A DNA stretch of 64,000 bases from NCBI RefSeq assembly GCF_015209505.1, contig NZ_JADEYC010000007.1:264645-328644 (forward strand), written 5' to 3'. Position 1 is the stretch's first letter; the number at the start of each line of letters is the position of its first letter. This DNA comes from Saccharopolyspora montiporae (GTDB lineage Bacteria; Actinomycetota; Actinomycetes; Mycobacteriales; Pseudonocardiaceae). The position numbers and the translations under genes were made by a program. Shown here one piece after another: positions 36,848-44,977 of this stretch. Under the pieces are notes generated by a model, which had not been told where the DNA came from, searched no databases, and was given only the letters and a program-made list of their open reading frames with translations.

Positions 36848-37119
36848 CACGCTGTCCATCGTCCATCGGTTTCTTCCTCCCCGTCCCGCCGTCAGGAGTT
36901 CGCGGGTCCTGCGCACCACCCCGAAAAGACCAACATCGGCTCTTCCGCCGAGAAGCAGGTGGTTACGTCCGTCCTCAATGGATTCAATCGCGGACGGAAC
37001 GCGCCACTGCACGCGCACCGCGACCGCCGGTGCATTCGGAACCCTTGCGTCGGCCGACCAGCACATCTACAGTTTTGCGGCAGAAACCAGCCTCTCACCA
37101 GGAATTTCGATTCCTGCAC

Positions 37120-37133
37120 GAGAACCTGTTGCA
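37120..37133. promoter_or_regulatory. Weaker KstR-like operator before the aldehyde dehydrogenase
   Basis: GAGAACCTGTTGCA fits TNNAACNNGTTNNA except the first base. It lies 72 bases upstream of the aldehyde dehydrogenase start. Confidence 0.35.
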
Positions 37134-37204
37134 TAACGAGCAGGAGCGCGAGCACCCCGGCCGGTACCCGTCCAGCACACGCGCCACCCCGGAGGAATCC
37201 ACCC

Positions 37205-38740
37205 ATGGCCATCGTGAACCAGCTCCCGAGCGCAGCCGACGGGCGCCGCCGCCTCCGCCTGGCGAGCCCGGTGGACGAGGAACCGGTCGGTGAACTCGAC
37301 GTCAGCACCAAGAACGACGTCGACGACGCGATCTTGCGCGCGCGAGCAGCGCAGGTGGCCTGGGCGGAGCGGCCGATCAAGGAGCGGGCCGCCATCGTGC
37401 GCTCGGCCGTGGACCAGGTGGTCGCGCGGCGCGAGGAGATCATCGAGACGCTGCAGGCCGAAACCGGCAAGCCGCGCGCGGAAGCGCTGACCATCGAGAT
37501 CGTGCCGGCGTGCGACTTCCTCAACCACTGGAGTAGGCGGGCCCACCGCGTCCTGCAGGATGAACGCCGCGCGGTGCACGGCTACATCCGGCCGCTGAAG
37601 AAGCTGCGGATCCACTACCAGCCGCTGGGCGTGGTCGGGGTGATCACCCCGTGGAACGCGCCGTTCGTGCTGTCGCTGAACCCGGTCGCCCAAGCCCTGC
37701 TGGCCGGCAACGCCGTGGTGCTCAAGCCCTCGGAGATGACGCCCCGCTCGGCGGAGTGGGCGGTGCGGATCCTGCACGCGGCCGGGGTTCCCGAGGACTT
37801 GGTGCAGGTCGTGCACGGGGATGGCGAGACCGGCGCGGCACTCGTCGACGGCGACGTGGACAAGATCTCGTTCACCGGCAGCGTGGGGACGGGTCGCAGC
37901 ATCGCGGCACGCGCCGGAGAACGGCTCGTCCCGTGCACCCTGGAACTGGGCGGCAAGGACGCGATGATCGTCTGCGCCGACGCCGATCTGGAGCGCGCCG
38001 CCAACGGTGCGGTGTACCTGTCCATGTTCAACACCGGGCAGGTGTGCCTGAGCGTCGAACGGATCTACGTGGCCGATCAGGTCGCCGAGGAATTCACCCG
38101 TCTCGTCCGGGAGAAAGCCGCCGCGGTCACCTGCGGCAGCGGGGACACGGACATGGGACCGCTGTTCTCGGACACGCAGCTCGACATCGTCGACAAGCAC
38201 GTCCGCGATGCCGAGGAGAAGGGCGCCACCATCGCGGTGGGCGGCAAGCGCGCCTCGGAGAAGGGCCTGTACTTCCAGCCCACGGTCGTCCTGGACGCGA
38301 GACCGGACATGGACATCATGCGCGAGGAGACCTTCGGGCCGGTGGTGGCCATCATGCGGGTGCGCGATGATGAGGAAGCGATCCGCCGGGCCAACGACAG
38401 CGATTTCGGCCTCGGCGGCAGCGTGTTCACCCGCAGCGCGGCGAAGGCGGCCGCGATCGCCAAGCGCCTGAAGACCGGATCAGTCGTGCACAATGACGCG
38501 GCCGTCATCTATGGCGTCGCCGAAGCGCCGTTCGGCGGCCGCAAGGACAGCGGGGTCGGTCAGGTCAACGGCGTCGACTCGCTGCGCGGGTTCACCCACC
38601 CGCAGCCGCTGCTGCTCAGCCGGTGGCCGCTGAAGAAGGAGAACGTCTGGTACCCCTACACCGCGGCCGTGGCCCGCAATCTGGACGCGGTGGTCCGCTA
38701 CGGATTCGGGAACCGGATCATGCGGTGGTTCCTGTCGTAA
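37205..38740 (+). CDS. Aldehyde dehydrogenase family protein
   Basis: 511 aa ALDH. ITPWNAPF, catalytic Glu in LELGGKDAM, nucleophile Cys in NTGQVC (Cys281), and EAPFGGRKDSGVG are present. The C-terminus is longer than usual by ~40 residues (from SRWPLKKENVWYPYTAAVAR), ending in a basic, aromatic stretch that might associate with membrane, as in some succinate-semialdehyde or fatty-aldehyde dehydrogenases. GGAGG lies 9 bases before the ATG. Divergent from the GMC alcohol oxidase, whose aldehyde product it could oxidise. Confidence 0.88.
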   Translation: MAIVNQLPSAADGRRRLRLASPVDEEPVGELDVSTKNDVDDAILRARAAQVAWAERPIKERAAIVRSAVDQVVARREEIIETLQAETGKPRAEALTIEIVPACDFLNHWSRRAHRVLQDERRAVHGYIRPLKKLRIHYQPLGVVGVITPWNAPFVLSLNPVAQALLAGNAVVLKPSEMTPRSAEWAVRILHAAGVPEDLVQVVHGDGETGAALVDGDVDKISFTGSVGTGRSIAARAGERLVPCTLELGGKDAMIVCADADLERAANGAVYLSMFNTGQVCLSVERIYVADQVAEEFTRLVREKAAAVTCGSGDTDMGPLFSDTQLDIVDKHVRDAEEKGATIAVGGKRASEKGLYFQPTVVLDARPDMDIMREETFGPVVAIMRVRDDEEAIRRANDSDFGLGGSVFTRSAAKAAAIAKRLKTGSVVHNDAAVIYGVAEAPFGGRKDSGVGQVNGVDSLRGFTHPQPLLLSRWPLKKENVWYPYTAAVARNLDAVVRYGFGNRIMRWFLS

Positions 38741-38800
38741 CTTCTGTTCCACATCGGACACTACAGGCCGGGTTCGGCCACGACGGGACCGGAGCGCATC

Positions 38801-39589
38801 GTGCCCATCCTCACCACCACCGACAACGACCGCGTGCGCACCCTGACCCTGAACCGGCCGGACGCGCTCAACGCGTTCGACGAAGCGCTCTACGATGAGC
38901 TGACCGAGGCGCTGCGCGGCGCGGCGGACGACCCGGGTGTCGGTGTCGTGCTGCTCACCGGCTCCGGCAGGGCGTTTTGCGCCGGAACCGACCTCAAGGA
39001 GATGTACGCCCGCAGCACCGATCCGGATTTCGTGCCCGGCGAACACGGCTTCCTCGGGCTCATCGACGCCCTGGCGGAGTTCGACAAGCCGCTGGTCGTG
39101 GCGGCCAACGGGCTCGGCGTGGGCCTGGGCCTGACCGTCCTCGGGTTCGCCGACCTGGCGTTGGCCTCGACCGAGGCCCGGTTCCGCTGTCCGTTCACCA
39201 GTCTCGGCGTGGCTCCGGAAGCCGCCTCCAGCTACCTGCTCCCGCACCTGGTCGGCAGGCAGAACGCCGCGTGGCTGCTGCTGTCCGCGGAATGGATCAG
39301 CGCGCAGCAGGCCCACGACATGGGGCTGGTCTGGCAGGTGTGCCCGCCCGAGGACCTCATGGGCGCGGCGCAGCAGCACGCCGCCACCATCGCGGCCCGG
39401 CCGACGTCCAGTCTCCGGGCGGTCAAGGCCACGATGATCGCACCGCTGCGCGATGAGATCGCCGCGGCCCGCGAGCGCGAGAACGCGCAGTTCGCCGAAC
39501 TCCTCGGTTCTGCGGCGAACCTGGAAGCGCTCACCGCGTTCGCCGAGGGGCGCGAGCCGGATTTCGCCGCGCTCCCCGGCGGCGGGTGA
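38801..39589 (+). CDS. Enoyl-CoA hydratase/isomerase family protein (isomerase-like)
   Basis: 262 aa crotonase fold. The oxyanion hole sequence GRAFCAGTDLKEM is good. The first hydratase Glu is absent (GLGVGLGLTVLG where GGGCELA is expected), while LGVAPEAASSYLLPHLVG keeps a Glu in the position used by delta3,delta2-enoyl-CoA isomerases. It therefore looks like an isomerase rather than a hydratase. GTG start at 38801 with GGAG 7 bases upstream. Lies 60 bases after the aldehyde dehydrogenase and may share its transcript. Role: moving a double bond in an acyl-CoA during beta-oxidation. Confidence 0.82.
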   Translation: MPILTTTDNDRVRTLTLNRPDALNAFDEALYDELTEALRGAADDPGVGVVLLTGSGRAFCAGTDLKEMYARSTDPDFVPGEHGFLGLIDALAEFDKPLVVAANGLGVGLGLTVLGFADLALASTEARFRCPFTSLGVAPEAASSYLLPHLVGRQNAAWLLLSAEWISAQQAHDMGLVWQVCPPEDLMGAAQQHAATIAARPTSSLRAVKATMIAPLRDEIAAARERENAQFAELLGSAANLEALTAFAEGREPDFAALPGGG

Positions 39590-39656
39590 CAACCGGTCCG
39601 GTCGCGCCGATCAGCTGTCCGGCCGCGCGTCCGGTCGTCGACACCGGGCCTGTCCT

Positions 39657-39701
39657 GCGGCGGGACCGGCGGCCCCCATCACCGGTATCCGGTCCCGCCG
39701 C
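39657..39701. terminator. Hairpin between converging isomerase and DUF4232-like genes
   Basis: Perfect 13-bp arms GCGGCGGGACCGG (39657-39669) and CCGGTCCCGCCGC (39689-39701) with a 19-base loop, between two converging genes. Probably stops both transcripts. Confidence 0.6.
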
Positions 39702-39746
39702 ACCGGGCGCGGAGCTCTCCCCTTCTCCGGCCCGGGGTCGGCGGGG

Positions 39747-40250
39747 TCAGCCGCCCGCGGTGAACGAGCCCGCGCGCAGCGGACCGTCGACGCCGCCGCG
39801 GACCCAGCCGGTCCGGATCGGCGTGTCGTCCCCGGGCAGCGTGAGGCTCACCGAGGTCGCCCGGGCCGGACCCTCGGTCGCCGGACCGGTCAGCAGCGCC
39901 GCCGCGGAGTGGTTGCCGGACAGCGTGATCCGCTCGCCGCTGGCCGGTTCGGTCTCGACCGGCATGGGCAGCGGTCCACCGGGGCCGTGGAAGGCGAGTT
40001 CCTCGGGCGTCCCGCTCAGTTCGCAGACGGCCCCGGGCTGCGCGTCGACGACGATCTCGTAGCGGCGTTCCTGCTCGCTCGGCGACGGACGTTCCGCGGT
40101 GGACACCGACACGTCACCCGCGGTGCAGGCGGGCGGCGGCGGTGGCGGGGTCGCCTGGGCCGTGGCCATCGTCGCCATGCCCAGCCCGGACACCGCCATC
40201 GCCGTGAGGCCGGCGGTGAGGGTGGTGCGCTTGCTCGGTGCGTTCGCCAT
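39747..40250 (-). CDS. Exported DUF4232-like protein
   Basis: 167 aa. Signal peptide (AGLTAMAVSGLGMATMATAQA), then a Pro run and a beta-rich domain with CTAGDVSVSTA and GAVCELSGTPEELAFHGPGG, resembling the DUF4232 family of secreted actinobacterial proteins (two Cys likely form a disulfide). GAGGAG precedes the ATG at 40250 by 7 bases. Downstream of, and on the same strand as, the serine protease gene (172-base gap). Function unknown; envelope or secreted accessory protein. Confidence 0.65.
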   Translation of the reverse strand: MANAPSKRTTLTAGLTAMAVSGLGMATMATAQATPPPPPPACTAGDVSVSTAERPSPSEQERRYEIVVDAQPGAVCELSGTPEELAFHGPGGPLPMPVETEPASGERITLSGNHSAAALLTGPATEGPARATSVSLTLPGDDTPIRTGWVRGGVDGPLRAGSFTAGG

Positions 40251-40422
40251 GCTCGTGCTCCTCGGTCGTTTCCGCGTTCTCTGTTCTCCGAAGACGTCCG
40301 AGGGCGGCGGTGGATGCGCGGTGGAGGCGAACAGTGCGATCACTCTCCCCCGCGCAACCCCGGCGCTCCTCGGACGTCGGCCCGCACCGCCGTCCCCCGC
40401 GCAGCGGTCCGGGGGTACTGCG

Positions 40423-41220
40423 TCACGCCGCGATGTGCTGCGCGATCCAGTCGCCGTAGGCGGTCACGTCGGTGTAGATACCGGTCCCGGTCCCGCACGC
40501 CGGGTCGTCGTCGCCGTCGCGGCTCGTCGCCCCGATCAGCTCCCAGTCGCCCGGTTTGCCGCGCAGCTTCGGTCCACCGGAGTCGCCGTAGCAGGCTTGG
40601 GCGCCCTCGGTCGGGCTGTCCATGCACAGCTCGCGCTCAGCGTTGATCTCGGTGCACCGCTCGGCCGGGACCAGTTCGGTGTCCAGCTCCTGCAGCTGTT
40701 GCGGCGTTTCCGGGCATTCCTGGCTGTTGTCGCAGGTCACGCCCCAACCGAGGATCCGGGTAGGCGTACCGGCCGGTCCGGCTTCCTCGGCGATGCGGAC
40801 CGGCTGCTGCGGAACCTGCCGATCGAGTTTGACCAGCGCGATGTCGTCGCCCCCGGCCGTGTTCCCGAAGTTGAATCCGGGGTGCACGACCGTCTCGCTG
40901 ACCCCGGCCACGGTGCCGCCCGCGGCGCGGTCGGCGCTGCCGACCCGGGCCTGCAGCTGCCCCTCGACCGGTACGCAGTGCGCGGCGGTGACCACCCAGT
41001 CGTCGGCGACCAGCGACCCGCCGCAGCTGTGCTGCCCCTCGGTCGACTGCAGCGAGACCATGAACGGGTACTCCTCGGTGGCCTCGTGCCCGCCGACGAT
41101 GTAGGGCTGCACCCCGGCCGCCGCCGACGGCACCAGCGCGACCATCGCCGCGCAGGCCCCCACGGCGCCGCTGACCGCCATTCTCCTTCTGCGCGGCCGG
41201 TTTTCGCCGTGCTCTGCCAT
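40423..41220 (-). CDS. Secreted chymotrypsin-fold serine protease (S1 family)
   Basis: 265 aa. Signal peptide (~residues 1-35, ending SAAAG), short pro-segment, then IVGGHEA at the mature N-terminus. Catalytic His in TAAHC, Asp in GGDDIALVKL and Ser214 in GDSGGP are all present; several Cys for disulfides. The S1-pocket position six residues before the Ser is Gln (AQACYGDS) rather than the Asp of trypsins, so it should not cut after Arg/Lys like trypsin. GGGAG lies 9 bases before the ATG at 41220. Presumably degrades external protein. Confidence 0.9.
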   Translation of the reverse strand: MAEHGENRPRRRRMAVSGAVGACAAMVALVPSAAAGVQPYIVGGHEATEEYPFMVSLQSTEGQHSCGGSLVADDWVVTAAHCVPVEGQLQARVGSADRAAGGTVAGVSETVVHPGFNFGNTAGGDDIALVKLDRQVPQQPVRIAEEAGPAGTPTRILGWGVTCDNSQECPETPQQLQELDTELVPAERCTEINAERELCMDSPTEGAQACYGDSGGPKLRGKPGDWELIGATSRDGDDDPACGTGTGIYTDVTAYGDWIAQHIAA

Positions 41221-41566
41221 GTCTATCCACTCCCGACGCTCGCCGTGCTGGCTGACGACGGGAACATTAGGAGCCCGCACCGGGCCGCGGGATCGACCGA
41301 AGGGACAGACCGCGGGGCCGTTGGGCCACCCCGCCGGACGGTGCCCGGACCCATCCCGCGCCGGGCGGCACGGCAGGAAGGAGTCCCCCGGCATACCGCG
41401 CGACCAGGGGCGGGACCGGGTGAGCGCGGAACGCGCGCCGTTCGGCTGCGCTCTTCGGCCTCGGCCGAAAGCACTACCCCGCCGCTGCGTTCGGCCAAGG
41501 CGGCCGCGGCGCCGTCCTACCGGGACATGGCGCACTCCCGCACCGGCACGCGGGGTCCGGAGCGGA
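41221..41566. other. Intergenic region upstream of the protease
   Basis: About 345 bases between the protease start and the end of the next minus-strand gene. It should hold the protease promoter. No gene, repeat or convincing operator was recognised. Confidence 0.5.
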
Positions 41567-42412
41567 TCAGCCGTCGCCGGCGTACTGGGCGCGCACCGCG
41601 GCGACCACGCCGCCGTCCACGAGCAGATCGTTGCCGGTGATGAACCCGGCCGCCGGGGAGAGCAGGAACTCGGCGGCGCCGGCGATGTCGTGCGGAGTGC
41701 CGGCCCGCCCGGTCGGTGAGGCGTCGATCATCGCGCGCATGTGGCCCCCGCTGTCCCCGGCCAGTTCCTGCCTGCCCATCGCGGTGGAGATGATCCCGGG
41801 GCTGATGCTGTTCACCCGGGCGCCGCGCTCGCCCCACGCGGCGGCCGCGGCCTGCACGCGCAGCAGGTTGGCGCGCTTGGCGAACGCGTAGGCGGCGCCG
41901 GCCTCGGTGCGCACCGCCGAATCGGCGGCGGGCAGGTCGGGCAGATCCTCGGCCGGTGCGCGCATCAGCGCCGCATCCCGCTCGGGATCGGGCGTGCCGG
42001 ACGGCAGGTGCCCGGCCATGCTGGCGATGATCACACCGGCGCCGCCCGCTGCCACGACCCGCGCGAACTCGTCCAGCACCAGGGCTACGCCGACCAGGTC
42101 CACCGCCAGCACCGCGTCGGCCGACGCCTGTTCCGGGGAGAGACCGGCGGTGTGCACGACGGCGGCGACCGGACCGAGCTCGGCGGCGCGGTCGGCCAAG
42201 GCCCGCACCTCGGCACGCACCGAGACGTCCACGCGCTGCGCGGTCACCTCGAAGCCCTCGTCGCGCAGCCGCTCGGTGGCCGCGGCCAGGACGTCCTCGT
42301 CGAAATCGGCCAGCAGCACGCGGTGTCCGCTGCCGATCCTCCTGGCCGTCGCGAGACCCATACCGCCCGCGCCGAGGACGGTCAGCACAGGTGCGTGATC
42401 GAACGTGGCCAC
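41567..42412 (-). CDS. SDR family oxidoreductase
   Basis: 281 aa. Rossmann start TVLGAGGMGLATARRIG (GxGGMG rather than the usual GxxxGIG), VDVSVRAEVRALAD, catalytic Ser in IASMAG and YAFAK, then GIISTAMGRQ. About 35 residues are inserted between the Ser and Tyr regions (PDPERDAALMRAPAEDLPDL), longer than normal. GTG start at 42412 with GGGAGG 4-5 bases upstream. Divergent from the siderophore-interacting protein gene. Substrate unknown. Confidence 0.82.
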   Translation of the reverse strand: MATFDHAPVLTVLGAGGMGLATARRIGSGHRVLLADFDEDVLAAATERLRDEGFEVTAQRVDVSVRAEVRALADRAAELGPVAAVVHTAGLSPEQASADAVLAVDLVGVALVLDEFARVVAAGGAGVIIASMAGHLPSGTPDPERDAALMRAPAEDLPDLPAADSAVRTEAGAAYAFAKRANLLRVQAAAAAWGERGARVNSISPGIISTAMGRQELAGDSGGHMRAMIDASPTGRAGTPHDIAGAAEFLLSPAAGFITGNDLLVDGGVVAAVRAQYAGDG

Positions 42413-42552
42413 GACGCCTCCCGGTGGCACGCCCCGAGCCGGCACCCGGGGCCCTCATGATGGTCGGTGCGACGCTATCGGCACCGCGCAACGCCGTCAT
42501 CGGCGCCCTGGGGGTTGTCGCGGGGTCGCGAGCAGCGCTATGGTCGCGTGCA

Positions 42553-42571
42553 TTAGGGTTGCCTAACCTAA
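42553..42571. promoter_or_regulatory. Iron box (DtxR/IdeR/DmdR-type) before the siderophore-interacting protein
   Basis: TTAGGGTTGCCTAACCTAA matches 17 of 19 positions of the actinobacterial iron-box consensus TTAGGTTAGSCTAACCTAA. It lies 52 bases upstream of the siderophore-interacting protein start, so the gene should be repressed when iron is plentiful. Confidence 0.85.
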
Positions 42572-42623
42572 AAGGCCAGGTCCGGAGCGGCCGGAGGTAC
42601 GCGCGAGAAGGGCGAGGTTTTCC

Positions 42624-43472
42624 GTGGGCGAGCAGCGCAAGCGGCCGAAAGCGGTGCACACCGGCGTGGTCGAGTCCACCGAGCGGCTCACCGACGGCAT
42701 GGTCCGGGTGGTGCTGGGCGGGGACGGGCTGTCCGGGTTCGAGATCGACGGGTGCACCGACAGCTACGTGAAGCTCCTGCTGCGCGCCGACGGCGGGCCG
42801 CTGCCCGAACCGTTCGACTACGAGCGGTTCCGCGAGCAGCACCCCAAGTCGGAGTGGCCGGTCAAGCGCACCTACACCGTGCGCGCCTGGGACCCCGACC
42901 GGCGGCGGCTCACCATCGATTTCGTCGTGCACGGCGACCGCGGCGTCGCGGGGCCGTGGGCGGCCGCGGCCCGACCCGGTGATCGGCTGCACTTCATGGG
43001 CCCGGGCGGCGGATACGCCCCCGGGCAGTGGGCGGACTGGCACCTGCTGGCCGGTGACGACAGCGCGCTGCCCGCCATCGCGGCCGCCGTGGAGGCGCTC
43101 CCCGACCGGTGCCGCGCGCACGTGTTCGTCGAGGTCGAGGGCCCGCAGCACGAACAGCACGTGGCGGTGCCGGACGGCGTGCAGGTCACCTGGCTGCACC
43201 GCGGGCAGCAGCGCGTGGGCACCTCCCTGGTTCCGGCGGTGCGCGAACTGGACTTCCCGGACGGCGCGGTGCACGCCTTCGTGCACGGCGAGGCGAACTT
43301 CGTCAAGGAGCTGCGCTCGCTGCTGCGCGTCGAGCACGGCATCCCGAAGAAGCAGCTGTCCATCTCCGGGTACTGGAAGCGGGGCGGGGACGAGGACGCC
43401 TGGCAGGCCGGCAAGGCCGAGTTCAACCGCGCGATCGAGGAAGAGGAGGCGGCGCGCATCGCCGCGGCGTGA
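42624..43472 (+). CDS. Siderophore-interacting protein (FAD-dependent ferric-siderophore reductase)
   Basis: 282 aa. FAD-binding RTYTVRAW (ferredoxin-reductase-like fold), the conserved VVHGDRGVAGPWA, GPGGGY, and a C-terminal domain with HGEANFVKELR and KKQLSISGYWKRGGDEDAW, the ViuB/SIP signature. It reduces ferric siderophores in the cytoplasm to release iron. GTG start at 42624 with GAGG 6 bases upstream, and an iron box further up. No siderophore synthesis or transport genes are in the window. Confidence 0.93.
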   Translation: MGEQRKRPKAVHTGVVESTERLTDGMVRVVLGGDGLSGFEIDGCTDSYVKLLLRADGGPLPEPFDYERFREQHPKSEWPVKRTYTVRAWDPDRRRLTIDFVVHGDRGVAGPWAAAARPGDRLHFMGPGGGYAPGQWADWHLLAGDDSALPAIAAAVEALPDRCRAHVFVEVEGPQHEQHVAVPDGVQVTWLHRGQQRVGTSLVPAVRELDFPDGAVHAFVHGEANFVKELRSLLRVEHGIPKKQLSISGYWKRGGDEDAWQAGKAEFNRAIEEEEAARIAAA

Positions 43473-43486
43473 GCCCGCGCGGCTGA

Positions 43487-44389
43487 TCAGCCCCGGACAC
43501 GCCGCAGCACGGCGTCGGCGATCTCCAGGGCCTGGTCGACCGAATCGGCCGCGTTCATCAGTTCCACGAAGCAGTGCCGGATGTCGGTATCCCGCTCGGC
43601 GCGCATGATCGTGTCGACGACGTCCTCCAGCGGGGTGTCGGTCGCCGGCGAGATGCGCAACACCGCGCCCAGCGGGACCGAGGTGCGCCCTTCGGCCGCG
43701 GCGAGCTCGCGGATGCGGCCCAGCACCGTGTTCACCGCCTCCGGATCGAACGCGCCCCGCCCCGGTACGTGCACCGGCAGCCAGCCGTCCGCGCGCCGCG
43801 CGACCCGGGCGATCGCCGCGGGCGCGAAACCCGCCAGGTAGATCGGCGGCCGCGGCTGCTGCACCGGTTTGAGATCGGCGTAGGTGGCCGGGACGGTCCA
43901 GTGCGTCCCCCGGTACTCCGCCGGGTTGTGCGACCACAGTTCACCGAGCGCGTCCAGGCACTCGTCCAACCGGGCACCCCGCTGCCGCATGGGCACCCCG
44001 CTGGCCTCGTATTCCTCCGGCGACCAACCGGTGCCGAACCCGGGCAGCAGCCGCCCACCGCTGAGCTGGTCGATCGTGGTCAGCGAGCGCGCGAGCACCG
44101 CCGGGGCGTACCACGGCGCGTTGAGCACGTTGGCACCGATCAGCGGCCGCTCGGTCACCGCCGCGGCCACCGACAGCAGTGCGAACGGGTCCAGCGCGGA
44201 GCGGAACACCTCCGGGATCGCGTCCCCGCCCGCGTAACCGACGCTCGGGTCCACCGGCGCCAGCAACCGGTCGCCGACCCAAAGGCTGTCCGCGCCGAGC
44301 CGCTCGGCTTCCCGGGCGAACCGGGCGACTTCGCCGCCTTCCTGCGCCTGGGAACCGAATTGCGGCAATGTGAAACCGATCCGCTGCAT
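43487..44389 (-). CDS. LLM-class F420-dependent oxidoreductase
   Basis: 300 aa luciferase-like TIM barrel. IGFTLPQFGSQAQ, ADSLWVGDRLLAPVDP, VLNAPWYAPAVLARSLTTID and LSGGRLLPGFGTGW form the cofactor and barrel motifs of the F420-dependent group. GGGGAGG lies 7 bases before the ATG at 44389. Converges on the siderophore-interacting protein gene with only 14 bases between stops. Reaction unknown. Confidence 0.83.
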   Translation of the reverse strand: MQRIGFTLPQFGSQAQEGGEVARFAREAERLGADSLWVGDRLLAPVDPSVGYAGGDAIPEVFRSALDPFALLSVAAAVTERPLIGANVLNAPWYAPAVLARSLTTIDQLSGGRLLPGFGTGWSPEEYEASGVPMRQRGARLDECLDALGELWSHNPAEYRGTHWTVPATYADLKPVQQPRPPIYLAGFAPAAIARVARRADGWLPVHVPGRGAFDPEAVNTVLGRIRELAAAEGRTSVPLGAVLRISPATDTPLEDVVDTIMRAERDTDIRHCFVELMNAADSVDQALEIADAVLRRVRG

Positions 44390-44487
44390 GCAGCGCCTCC
44401 CCTTCTCACCGGGTGGATGTTTGTCCGTCGATCACCGCGGGTAGATCACCGGGCACGCTGCACGATCCGCCCGCAAGGAGGTGCGCG

Positions 44488-44922
44488 GTGCTCGACATCG
44501 GTTCGTTCACGTCGGTCACGGCCATCGGCATCGCCGTGATCGCCGTCGACGCCTACCTCATCCGACGTCACGGCGAAACCTACCTGGAGGGAGCCTACTC
44601 CGACCCACGCTCGGCCGACTCGCTGAACCGGATGATCACCACGCTGTTCTCGTTGAGCATGCTCGGAATCCTGGCGTTGCTGTCGGTGGCCGGGACCGGC
44701 AGCGGCGGGTTCCCGGACGTGGTGACCCGGTTGGGCGTCCTGCTGCTGATCACGGCCGCCGCGCACGGCATCGTGCTGGCGCTGCTCACCCGGACGCGGC
44801 GCCGCCAGCGCGAGCAGCGGATCAACGCCGAGGTCGCGATGCAGACCCGGGCACCGGGCGCCTCCGCCGCCCGCCCACCCACCGGACGCTCCACACCGGA
44901 CTCTTCCGCCGACCGTGTTTGA
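44488..44922 (+). CDS. Small integral membrane protein of unknown function
   Basis: 144 aa, not recognised. Up to three hydrophobic stretches: SVTAIGIAVIAVDAYLI, TTLFSLSMLGILALLSVAG and LGVLLLITAAAHGIVLALL, followed by a basic, then Ala/Pro-rich cytoplasmic tail. GTG start at 44488 with a strong AAGGAGG 5 bases upstream. The formate dehydrogenase gene follows by 55 bases on the same strand. No catalytic motif. Confidence 0.7.
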   Translation: MLDIGSFTSVTAIGIAVIAVDAYLIRRHGETYLEGAYSDPRSADSLNRMITTLFSLSMLGILALLSVAGTGSGGFPDVVTRLGVLLLITAAAHGIVLALLTRTRRRQREQRINAEVAMQTRAPGASAARPPTGRSTPDSSADRV

Positions 44923-44977
44923 TCGGCACCGCGGCGGGGAAACCGCCGCGCGCAACGAGGCGAAAGGTGGTGCAACC

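Larger units (their letters stand above)
36765..37204. other. Divergent intergenic region between GMC oxidoreductase and aldehyde dehydrogenase
   Basis: About 440 bases, less GC-rich than its neighbours. It contains two KstR-like sites (36834-36847 and 37120-37133) and a small hairpin GGAAT-TTCG-ATTCC at 37101-37114. No gene recognised. Confidence 0.65.

Noticed and set aside
37101..37114. GGAAT-TTCG-ATTCC hairpin as a riboswitch or terminator
   Set aside because: The stem is only 5 bp and there is no wider conserved structure; listed only as a detail of the intergenic region.
38745..38775. GGACACTACAGG before the isomerase-like gene as a seventh GGACA-type operator
   Set aside because: Only one half-site is present and the second inverted arm is missing.
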